Shown: in pieces, positions 1-4,956 of the stretch | Position numbering within the stretch: position 1 is the first letter of the stretch | Layout of the letters: the number at the start of each line of letters is the position of its first letter | From: Elusimicrobiota bacterium | GTDB taxonomy: Bacteria > Elusimicrobiota > Elusimicrobia > O2-12-FULL-59-9 | Direction: 5' to 3' | Length of the DNA: 5,078 nt | NCBI GenBank assembly: GCA_016206405.1 | Contig: JACQRQ010000276.1 | Span: 1-5,078, forward strand | Made by a program: the position numbers and the translations under genes | The notes under the pieces: model-generated | Told to the model about the DNA's origin: nothing | The model's database searches: none | The model's input: only the letters and a program-made list of their open reading frames with translations

Positions 1-1
1 C

Positions 2-523
2 CACATCCTGGACATCTTCGAGGGGACCTTCCTGGTGCGCAGGCTTGCGCCCTATTTTGCCAACCTGGGCAAGAGGCTGGTCAAGAGCCCCAAGCTCTAT
101 ATCCGCGACACGGGCATACTGCACCATCTGCTCGGCATTCCTTTTAAGAAGCAAGCGCTGCTCTCCCATCCCAAGGCAGGAGCAAGCTTTGAGACCTTTT
201 GCATCGAGCAGATCGTCAACCTCGCCCGTCTCGAGGACCCCGCCGCCGAGGCTTTTTTCTTTCGGACCCAGACCGGGGTCGAGGTGGACCTACTGCTCAA
301 ACTCCGGGGCGAACTGATCCCCATCGAGATCAAGCTCAGCCTCGCGGCCCGGAGCATCCAGGGCCTTGAGCGCGGGATGGGGTATCTGGGGCTCAAACGC
401 GGCTTCATCGTCCACATGAACGAAGGCTTCGCCGAGGTCCGGCGGGGCATTTGGGCCGGCTCGCTCGCCCGCGTCGTCTCCCGCCTCTTCCGCACAGCCA
501 AGCAAACCCCGCCGAAGACTTAA
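2..523 (+). CDS. AAA_14/DUF4143-family ATPase, C-terminal part (5' end outside window)
   Basis: The frame is open from base 2 to the TAA at 521-523, giving 173 residues, so the true start lies left of the window; the GTG at 35 is internal. The fragment starts in the end of the winged-helix segment (HILDIFEGTFLVRRL), then carries the family signature GKRLVKSPKLYIRDTGILH at about residues 23-41. It ends in a DUF4143 domain with a PD-(D/E)XK-like triad: D96 in GVEVDLLL, and E109 and K111 in IEIK. The ATP-binding half is not in view. Family knowledge: these are single-chain ATPases with an N-terminal P-loop domain and a C-terminal nuclease-like fold, and their cellular role is not established. 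The segment resembles residues 222-332 of the intact ATPase at 1210-2382 but is clearly diverged, so it is a paralogue rather than a recent copy. No terminator is obvious after the stop. The family assignment is firm; function is unknown. Confidence 0.88.
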   Translation, partial: HILDIFEGTFLVRRLAPYFANLGKRLVKSPKLYIRDTGILHHLLGIPFKKQALLSHPKAGASFETFCIEQIVNLARLEDPAAEAFFFRTQTGVEVDLLLKLRGELIPIEIKLSLAARSIQGLERGMGYLGLKRGFIVHMNEGFAEVRRGIWAGSLARVVSRLFRTAKQTPPKT

Positions 524-789
524 GAACCAGCCCCTACGCTTTTAGATTGAGTTTGGATTGGGCGTCGACCGCAAAAAAAACGGCGCCAGATTTGCTTTTC
601 AGGAAAGATTTAGCTTGGAAAGAGGGTGCGATATTGTTTTAGCGACGAATGCAGTGGAAATGTTGAGAAATTTCGCGATTCTACGGGCACACCGGGGGGT
701 AATTATCAGCGTGAACGCAGCCTGATTTTTGAATGGGGCGGCCAGAAGATGGGAAAGGCGTATGCGCTGCGTGATAACTCACGGACGGG
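524..789. other. Intergenic stretch with no recognised gene
   Basis: This 266-bp gap separates the end of the left ATPase from the end of the truncated ATPase on the other strand, so it lies between two convergent 3' ends. It is more AT-rich than its surroundings, with an A8 run near 573-580. Open frames here are short and show no domain or credible start context. A small perfect inverted repeat, CGTGA-TAAC-TCACG at 770-783, lies just beyond the stop of the minus-strand remnant. It lacks a T-tract, so I do not call it a terminator. Confidence 0.55.
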
Positions 790-1152
790 CTATGGGAGTT
801 CCAGCTCCTTGCACAAGCGATCAAATGGAAGGACCCGCAATGCGCTTCCGCTATGCGTGAAATCCTTGGACCCGAGGTGCACCTGATAAGACGCCGGGAT
901 TTCCGTGCGCTCCTTGAAATAAATGCTCGCCGGGGAGACCCCGCGCTCGCCGGTCTTGCACTCCACGGCGAACTCCGCCGCCCCATCGCGCATGACCACG
1001 AAGTCGACCTCGCGCTTGTCGGTGTCGCGCAGATAGCGCAGTTCCATGCGATGTCCGTGCGCGTCCTCCTGCCGGTGGCAGTGCTTGAGGAGTTGGGAGG
1101 CGACCATGTTTTCAAAGCGCGGCCCGCCGACGAATACATCTTCCTGGCCGAA
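790..1152 (-). pseudogene. N-terminally truncated DUF4143 ATPase remnant
   Basis: Read on the minus strand, the frame is open from just after a TGA at 1153-1155 to the TAG at 790-792, about 120 codons. The first ATG, at 1107, lies inside the conserved RFENMVASQLLKHC segment, so it is not a natural start. The frame contains the typical C-terminal DUF4143 features: MELRYLRDTDKREVDFVV, supplying the Asp, followed by FAVECKTGE, supplying the Glu and Lys of a PD-(D/E)XK-like triad. It then continues to LPFDRLCKELELP at the end. Family members are about 380-420 residues with an N-terminal P-loop ATPase domain, and none of that is found upstream, where the next gene's end comes 57 bp away. It differs from the other two ATPases in the window (VECKTGE versus IEIK/VEIK), so it derives from another branch of the family. 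A translated fragment is possible, but a decaying remnant is more likely. Confidence 0.78.
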
Positions 1153-1209
1153 TCATCGCGCGCGGAAGGGACTCGGCGGAGAATTGTGACGCTAAATGAC
1201 GCTGAAACG

Positions 1210-2382
1210 TCAACATACGCCAGGCCAAATCTTTCCGCCACGTTCCACATCCCGCCATGGGATGGCCTCGATCCCGTGCCCCAGCTTCAGGCGCTCGGCC
1301 CCTCCGTAAAGCACAACTCCGCGCCGCAGCTCCAGGTCCGCCATGCAGCTCTTAAGGCCGGCCAAGCGCCTTGGATCGAGGCCCTGTCCGGTCTTTATCT
1401 CGACTGCGAGGCGTTTTCTTCCCACTTCCAGGATCAAGTCGGCCTCGGCTCCGGCCTGGGTGCGCCAATAGAACATGCTGCCGCCGCCCACGATCCCCAT
1501 GCGCACGGCCAGTTCCTCAACCACCAAGCCCTCGAAGGAGGCGCCGATGCCAGGCCAGCCCTCTAAATCCGCCGGACTGCGCAACCCGAGGAGGCAATGA
1601 AGTATTCCTGTATCCCGGATGTAGAGCTTCGGGCTTTTGACAAGCCGTTTTCCCACGTTGGCATGGTAAGGCTTAAGGCGCCGGATCACGAAGGCCCCTT
1701 CGAGAATGTCGAGGTAATGCGCAATCGTGTGGTACGAAAGGTCCATCGCGCGCGCCAGCTCCGAGAGGCTGAGTATCTGGCCATGCAGGTGCGCCGCCAT
1801 GCTCCAGAACCGGCGCAGGCGCGCCGGGGCCACTGTCACGCCAAGGCCCGGCAGATCCTGCGAGAGAAACGTCGTGATATAGCTCTCAAGCCATTCCCGC
1901 TTAGCGGCCGCGGTCCTAAGTTGGTACAGGGGAGGAAACCCGCCCCAAAACCAACGCTGTGCCAGCCATGCGGGGCGCGCTGCGAGCTCCTGGGCGGTGA
2001 AGGGCGTGAGCTCGAGGATGCCCACCCTGCCGGCCAGGCTCTCGCCGGCTTGCCGGATCATGCTGGGTTGGGCTGATCCCGTCAGCACGAAGCGTCCCGG
2101 GCGCCGGTCAAGGTCTACGACATGCCGCAGAAACGGGAAGAGCGGGGGATATCTTTGGGACTCGTCAATGATCACCTGCTTTGGGTTGTCGGCGAAGAAC
2201 CCTTCGGGGTCCGCGGTCAGGATGTTCCAGTCCCGCGGCTTCTCTAAGTCCAGGCAGCGCCACTTCGGGAGCTCGCCGCGCACGAGAGTGGTTTTCCCAC
2301 ACTGGCGTGGGCCGATGACCGTCACGACCGGGAATATCCGCTGAAGGAATGCCAGCCGCGCCTGAGCCGAACGTCTTACCAT
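1210..2382 (-). CDS. ATP-binding protein, AAA_14 + DUF4143 domains, full length
   Basis: This 390-residue protein starts at ATG 2382 and stops at TGA 1210-1212; the length is normal for the family. The N-terminus MVRRSAQARLAFLQRIFPVV leads straight into the Walker A loop GPRQCGKT at residues 24-31. Walker B is VIIDESQ at 70-76 and a sensor-1-like LTGSAQ is at 100-105. A helix-turn-helix-like stretch follows at about 203-236 (LSELARAMDLSYHTIAHYLD), then the family signature GKRLVKSPKLYIRDTGILH at 244-262. The C-terminal DUF4143 domain has D315, E328 and K330 arranged as in PD-(D/E)XK nuclease folds. All expected motifs are present, so the gene looks functional. It is presumably a cytoplasmic ATPase; a nucleic-acid-related role is inferred from the fold, not shown. 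The start is supported by the family N-terminus and by a promoter ending 6 bp upstream, which implies a leaderless mRNA. Downstream, in the same direction, lies the truncated relative at 790-1152. Confidence 0.92.
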   Translation of the reverse strand: MVRRSAQARLAFLQRIFPVVTVIGPRQCGKTTLVRGELPKWRCLDLEKPRDWNILTADPEGFFADNPKQVIIDESQRYPPLFPFLRHVVDLDRRPGRFVLTGSAQPSMIRQAGESLAGRVGILELTPFTAQELAARPAWLAQRWFWGGFPPLYQLRTAAAKREWLESYITTFLSQDLPGLGVTVAPARLRRFWSMAAHLHGQILSLSELARAMDLSYHTIAHYLDILEGAFVIRRLKPYHANVGKRLVKSPKLYIRDTGILHCLLGLRSPADLEGWPGIGASFEGLVVEELAVRMGIVGGGSMFYWRTQAGAEADLILEVGRKRLAVEIKTGQGLDPRRLAGLKSCMADLELRRGVVLYGGAERLKLGHGIEAIPWRDVERGGKIWPGVC

Positions 2383-2417
2383 GCTTGAATTATAGAATAT
2401 GGCATTCTATATTTCAA
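2383..2417 (-). promoter_or_regulatory. Sigma-70-like promoter for the ATPase gene, leaderless arrangement
   Basis: On the minus strand a -35 box TTGAAA (2417-2412) is followed by exactly 17 bp and a perfect -10 box TATAAT (2394-2389). Six bases, TCAAGC, then precede the ATG at 2382. A start point 7 nt after the -10 box would coincide with the A of the ATG, so the transcript would have no 5' leader and no Shine-Dalgarno site. The boxes are seen directly in the sequence; the leaderless start is inferred from spacing. Confidence 0.8.
2385..2417. promoter_or_regulatory. 14-bp inverted repeat covering the promoter (candidate operator)
   Basis: The arms TTGAATTATAGAAT (2385-2398) and ATTCTATATTTCAA (2404-2417) are inverted copies matching at 13 of 14 positions around a 5-bp centre, ATGGC. 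One arm contains the -35 box and the other the -10 box, so a dimeric DNA-binding protein here would block RNA polymerase directly. The AT-rich palindrome stands out in GC-rich DNA. The regulator is unknown; the ATPase itself, through its winged-helix region, is one possible autoregulator, but that is speculation. Confidence 0.72.
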
Positions 2418-2658
2418 GGCCCATTAAATACCACCGCGGAGGGTTCCTTTCCTGGCGCCGCGCAGCGGCCGCCCAAACTGCATGCCGCCGGTTCTACGCC
2501 CGGTCAAACGCCGCCGCAACCCAAGCTCCAATGTTTTCATACCCGCTGTCGGCAACCCGGCCGGAGTTGCGCCATCCACGGCCACCGGCAGACCCATCAG
2601 GTCTCCTGCCGGACAGCGAGAAATGACATCTTCGGCCTGGCGGACAAGAAGCTCCTCA

Positions 2659-2678
2659 TCCCGATCTTAAAATCGGGA
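2659..2678. repeat. Inverted repeat beside first copy of the 21-bp motif
   Basis: The arms TCCCGAT (2659-2665) and ATCGGGA (2672-2678) are perfect complements around a 6-base loop, CTTAAA. A second small stem, GACC/GGTC (2681-2684 and 2690-2693), follows at once and runs into the 21-bp repeat. There is no T-tract on either strand, so this looks like a REP-type hairpin rather than an intrinsic terminator. Confidence 0.6.
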
Positions 2679-2692
2679 CGGACCTTCGGGGT

Positions 2693-2713
2693 CAGGTCTT
2701 GCGTTGCGACAGG
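2693..2713 (+). repeat. 21-bp direct repeat, copy 1
   Basis: This copy starts CAGGTCTTGCG and ends GCGACAGG, and is identical over 21 bp to the copy at 2984-3004, in the same orientation 291 bp away. It is preceded by CGGGGT. From memory, GGGGTCAGGTCTTGC-type motifs recur widely in bacterial intergenic DNA next to REP-associated (RAYT, Y1) transposase genes. No transposase gene is present here. Confidence 0.75.
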
Positions 2714-2860
2714 CCCTCTGGCATATCCGTCGCCGCCACCCCCTGGTCCACCGGCTTCTTAAACCGCGAACAAAATCTAATCCACGGATTCCTGATTCGG
2801 GGGGCCTGCCGCCAGGTTTGCCCTAGAGCCCCCGGACCCCGCAAAGGCTCAAGGAACCCG

Positions 2861-2942
2861 GCCCGGACTCAAGCCGGGCGCGCAAGGCGAGTGTCCACCG
2901 GACACCCTGCGCCCCGTGGTCCTCTCCCGACGGGAAGTCGGG
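2861..2942. repeat. Cluster of three short perfect hairpins
   Basis: Three perfect 6-bp inverted repeats sit within 82 bp: GCCCGG/CCGGGC (2861-2866 and 2874-2879, 7-base loop), GTGTCC/GGACAC (2891-2896 and 2900-2905, 3-base loop), and CCCGAC/GTCGGG (2926-2931 and 2937-2942, 5-base loop). None is followed by a run of T on either strand. GC-rich sequence produces some hairpins by chance, but their density next to the repeat copies is suggestive. Confidence 0.5.
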
Positions 2943-2983
2943 GCCCCCTCCCCGCTACGGAGGCTTACACAAAAACTTGGGGG

Positions 2984-3004
2984 CAGGTCTTGCGTTGCGA
3001 CAGG
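2984..3004 (+). repeat. 21-bp direct repeat, copy 2
   Basis: This is identical over 21 bp to the copy at 2693-2713 and is preceded by AAAAACTTGGGGG. It lies only 30 bp from the 3' end of the group II intron, so the repeat and the split intron target motif belong to one short segment. I interpret it as one end of a small RAYT/REP-type element. Confidence 0.75.
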
Positions 3005-3034
3005 ACTCGGAAAGCACAAGAGAATTAAGTATGG

Positions 3035-3073
3035 GTCGAGTAGAGAGCCTGGTCACCCAACCTTCCCCTCACG
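3035..3073 (-). ncRNA. Group II intron domain VI with candidate branch-point A
   Basis: Directly after domain V the minus strand reads CGTGAGGGG...GGTTGGGTGACCAGG...CTCTCTACTCGAC. TTGG-GTGA-CCAG gives an apical stem, and GAG at 3070-3068 pairs with CTC at 3040-3038, leaving the A at 3041 unpaired. That A is the seventh base from the proposed 3' end at 3035, as for lariat-forming introns. The middle of the helix is imperfect, so the exact pairing is less sure than for domain V. Confidence 0.7.
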
Positions 3074-3106
3074 GAACGTAGCGTGCGGATTTCCCGCACT
3101 ACGCTC
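3074..3106 (-). ncRNA. Group II intron domain V
   Basis: The minus strand reads GAGCGTAG-TGCGG-GAAAT-CCGCA-CG-CTACGTTC. The lower helix has 8 pairs (GAGCGUAG with CUACGUUC, including one G-U). The 2-nt bulge is CG, the upper helix has 5 pairs (UGCGG with CCGCA), and the apical loop contains GAAA. The catalytic AGC triad is at the start of the 5' strand. Size, bulge position and loop match domain V, the ribozyme active-site element. The maturase stop codon TAG (3101-3099) forms part of its lower stem. Confidence 0.9.
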
Positions 3107-4487
3107 TTAGCAACAAAGTCTGGCGCAGCCTTGGCTTCCGATAGATGGAGTGCACAATCCTCGGGGTCTCCAGGGCATAATGCTTGAGAATAATTTGCAT
3201 GCGTGCCCACCGCACGTAGGCCTTCTGGCTCCGCCGACTCAGCCAACGTTGCCAGGTTGCTTGAACATGCTGATAGTAGGCCGTCAGGCTCCGAAAGTTC
3301 CCGGTTATGCCATAGTAGTTGTAGTGCCCTCTCAAGGCGGCATTGAGACGCTCCCATTGGCCCTTGATGGGTTCATGCCGATTGCGCCGACACCATTGGG
3401 CCACCGCCGTCATGGCCCTCCTGAGTCGGTCGGCTGCAGTCTTTCTTTTGATGACAGCCTTCCCCCGTCGACTCAACCCCCAGTAATGCGTGAAGCCCAG
3501 GAAGTCAAACGTTGACGGCTTGTCATTGGATGATTCCGGCTTGCGACAGTGGCGCAGTCGTGTCTTGGTCTCGTTGAGGCGCAGATTAAACTTTCCCATC
3601 CGCTCCCAAAGCAATCCCAGAACGCGCTCCGCATCCTCTTTATTCGCAAACGCCAGCAGGACGTCATCGGCATACCGCCAGAAACAGGCTTTCCCGGACA
3701 AGACAGGTTTCACCTTGTACTTAAACCACACATCCAACACATAGTGCAGATAGATGTTGGCCAACATCGGCGATATCACCCCACCTTGCGGACTGCCCTT
3801 TTCCTGCTTAAGCCTCTGCGTCTCCTCCAGGACCCCGGCATTAAGCCATTTACCGATGAGCCTGCGAATGCACCCATCCCCCAGCCGATGATTGACCATC
3901 TTACTTAGCCAATCGTGGCTCAGGTTGTCGAAGAAAGACTCGATGTCCAACTCCACTATCCACGGCACAGCCCCTTCTGTCAACGTCCTTTGAATGGATT
4001 CCAAGGCTTGGTGTGCGTTCTTTCCCGGCCGAAACCCGTAGGAGTTTTCCAGAAACAGCGGCTCGTAGACTGCCTCCATGATGCTGACCACCGCCCTCTG
4101 GACCACCTTGTCTTCCACGGTGGGTATCCCTATCGGCCTCATTGTCCCATTCGCCTTCGGTATCCACGCACGTCGCACAGGCGGCGCCCGGTAATTGCCC
4201 CTAAGCAGACTTTCATGCAATTTGCCTAGGTTCGTGTCGAGGTTCTCAGCGTACTCCCTGGTCGTCACCCCGTCCACCCCACCCGAGCCTGTCTTGCAGA
4301 TGCGATTCCATGCGTCATAAAGCATCGGCTTGTCCAGCAGATGCCCCAGCGACGAGAATCTCATCTTTTTATCTTCTCTCGCACTTTGTGCTACCCGAGG
4401 AAGTTTCGTTGAGGAGAACCCAGGCCACTGCGTGCCCGTATCCTTTCCCTCCCTCGGCTCTCTGTTGTTTGGACCCCTTCCCTCCAT
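3099..4487 (-). CDS. ltrA: Group II intron reverse transcriptase/maturase
   Basis: This 462-residue intron-encoded protein synthesises cDNA at the target site and helps the intron RNA fold and splice. The RT domain spans roughly residues 65-335: GVDGVT (70-75), the fingers motif IPKANGTMRPIGIPTVEDKVVQ, SYGFRPG (149-155), the first catalytic Asp D181 in ELDIESFF, GSPQGG (231-236), and the active site RYADD with D274 and D275. FDFLGFTHYW (327-336) leads into the maturase (X) domain with LRGHYNYYGITGNF (385-398) and RWLSRRSQKAY. It ends soon after, with no HNH endonuclease, so this type probably primes from nicked or replicating DNA. The start at ATG 4487 keeps the conserved KLPRVAQSAREDKKMRFSSL leader; the M at residue 42 is too far in. 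Upstream there is only a weak TAGG as ribosome site. The stop codon lies inside domain V of the intron RNA. No frameshift or missing catalytic residue is seen. Confidence 0.96.
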   Translation of the reverse strand: MEGRGPNNREPREGKDTGTQWPGFSSTKLPRVAQSAREDKKMRFSSLGHLLDKPMLYDAWNRICKTGSGGVDGVTTREYAENLDTNLGKLHESLLRGNYRAPPVRRAWIPKANGTMRPIGIPTVEDKVVQRAVVSIMEAVYEPLFLENSYGFRPGKNAHQALESIQRTLTEGAVPWIVELDIESFFDNLSHDWLSKMVNHRLGDGCIRRLIGKWLNAGVLEETQRLKQEKGSPQGGVISPMLANIYLHYVLDVWFKYKVKPVLSGKACFWRYADDVLLAFANKEDAERVLGLLWERMGKFNLRLNETKTRLRHCRKPESSNDKPSTFDFLGFTHYWGLSRRGKAVIKRKTAADRLRRAMTAVAQWCRRNRHEPIKGQWERLNAALRGHYNYYGITGNFRSLTAYYQHVQATWQRWLSRRSQKAYVRWARMQIILKHYALETPRIVHSIYRKPRLRQTLLLRA

Positions 4488-4908
4488 AGGCGTTAACCTA
4501 TTTCCTCGGTACTATGGGTCCATCCGAATCCTTGGGATAGAGTGTTTCCTTTGGTCGTCCCTCTGTAAACACCCTGTCTGTATCCAGACCGCTCCCAAGG
4601 CCTCCCAGGTTCCTCGACACATCCGTCATGACATGCCATCCTCTCCGACCCCGGCGGAAGGGGACGGCCTAGCCATATCGGCCGCTGCCTTTCTGTCTTC
4701 GCCTTTGGGACAACAGGCTCGACTCCCACGATGATAATCGTTTTCGGGGCTCTATCGGTTCACTTGCGTTATGGCCTATCATCTCGTCTACCTACGCTTC
4801 ACCGCATCCCTCACGGAACGCAATGCAAGGCTGACTACACCCCTGCCGGCTAAGCTTTGGGCGATGGAACTTTCATCCATTGGATATGCCAGTCTTATCC
4901 TGGCGCAC
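4488..4908 (-). ncRNA. Group II intron 5' ribozyme region (domains I-III)
   Basis: The 421 nt between the GTGCG 5' end and the maturase start hold no credible gene; the small open frames on both strands are shadows. The stretch has paired blocks expected of domain I, for example GGATGAAAGTTCC near the 5' end and the candidate EBS1. It is assigned to domains I-III by position and general character, not by a full fold. Confidence 0.75.
4660..4665 (-). other. Candidate EBS1 of the group II intron
   Basis: On the minus strand GTCCCC (4665-4660) is the exact complement of GGGGAC, which occupies positions -7 to -2 of the 5' exon (4915-4910). It lies about 243 nt from the intron 5' end, a usual distance for the EBS1 loop of domain I. 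The next base gives an A-C mismatch at -1. The pairing is seen in the sequence; its presentation in a loop was not folded and is inferred. Confidence 0.55.
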
Positions 4909-4917
4909 TGTCCCCAG

Positions 4918-4935
4918 ATTCCTGGCATTCGGAAT
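4918..4935. repeat. Small hairpin next to the intron insertion site
   Basis: The arms ATTCC (4918-4922) and GGAAT (4931-4935) flank an 8-base loop. On the strand carrying the intron this stem ends 9 bases before the insertion point, with CTGGGGACA between. Some group II introns choose sites just after stem-loops, so it may be part of the target. The stem is only 5 bp and could be chance. Confidence 0.4.
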
Positions 4936-4956
4936 TCGTGAAGGATTACTGTCAGA

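Larger units (their letters stand above)
2418..3034. other. Non-coding, palindrome-rich interval (REP/RAYT-like debris)
   Basis: About 620 bp lie between the ATPase promoter and the 3' end of the group II intron. No open frame here resembles a known protein, and the longest frames give low-complexity Pro/Arg/Ser-rich translations typical of GC-rich non-coding DNA. The interval contains a series of short inverted repeats, at 2659-2678, 2779-2790, 2861-2879, 2891-2905 and 2926-2942, and two direct copies of a 21-bp motif. This composition suits remnants of REP-type palindromic elements rather than a gene. Confidence 0.6.
3035..4908 (-). mobile_element. Complete group II intron with encoded maturase/RT
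   Basis: The intron is 1874 nt and transcribed on the minus strand. Its 5' end is GTGCGCCAGG starting at 4908, which matches the GUGYG consensus. Domain I follows, with a candidate EBS1 at 4665-4660. The maturase ORF sits in the domain IV position, then domain V (3106-3074) and domain VI, with the 3' end ...CTACTCGAC at 3035 fitting the AY rule. A candidate branch-point A at 3041 is the seventh base from the 3' end, as expected. Joining the exons gives GGGGACA|CCATACTTAATTC, a motif known from uninterrupted intergenic sites, which supports both boundaries. All ribozyme parts and catalytic RT residues are present, so the element looks capable of splicing and movement. The exact 3' end could shift by a base or two. 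Confidence 0.88.

Noticed and set aside
681..1250. 189-codon minus-strand frame overlapping the ATPase stub
   Set aside because: Its translation is Ser/Arg/Ala-rich and out of frame with the conserved DUF4143 sequence, so it is a shadow frame.
853..1566. Long open frame of 237 codons on the plus strand
   Set aside because: It lies antisense to the ATPase gene and to the truncated ATPase, whose domains and motifs are clear on the other strand. Its translation has no recognisable domain.
2427..2666. About 80 codons open on the minus strand upstream of the ATPase promoter
   Set aside because: It has no early start codon or ribosome site and no family resemblance, and it ends in the palindrome-rich region. 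An open frame of this size is expected by chance at this GC content.
2349..2762. 137-codon plus-strand frame across the ATPase promoter and palindromic gap
   Set aside because: It overlaps the promoter/operator and the start of the ATPase gene. Its Pro-rich translation resembles no known protein.
2659..2942. Intrinsic transcription terminators
   Set aside because: Stems are present but none is followed by a run of T on either strand, so palindromic repeat debris is the better reading.
2659..3004. CRISPR array reading of the repeated 21-bp motif near a probable cas1
   Set aside because: There are only two copies 291 bp apart, with none of the regular repeat-spacer spacing of a CRISPR array.
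3025..3357. 110-codon minus-strand frame through the maturase end, domain V and domain VI
   Set aside because: It is out of frame with the maturase until past its stop. The sequence over 3035-3106 is explained by RNA structure, not coding.
3099..4487. Retron or diversity-generating retroelement reverse transcriptase
   Set aside because: The protein has a maturase domain and is flanked by a group II intron 5' end and domains V and VI. No template/variable repeat pair or msr/msd-like RNA is seen.
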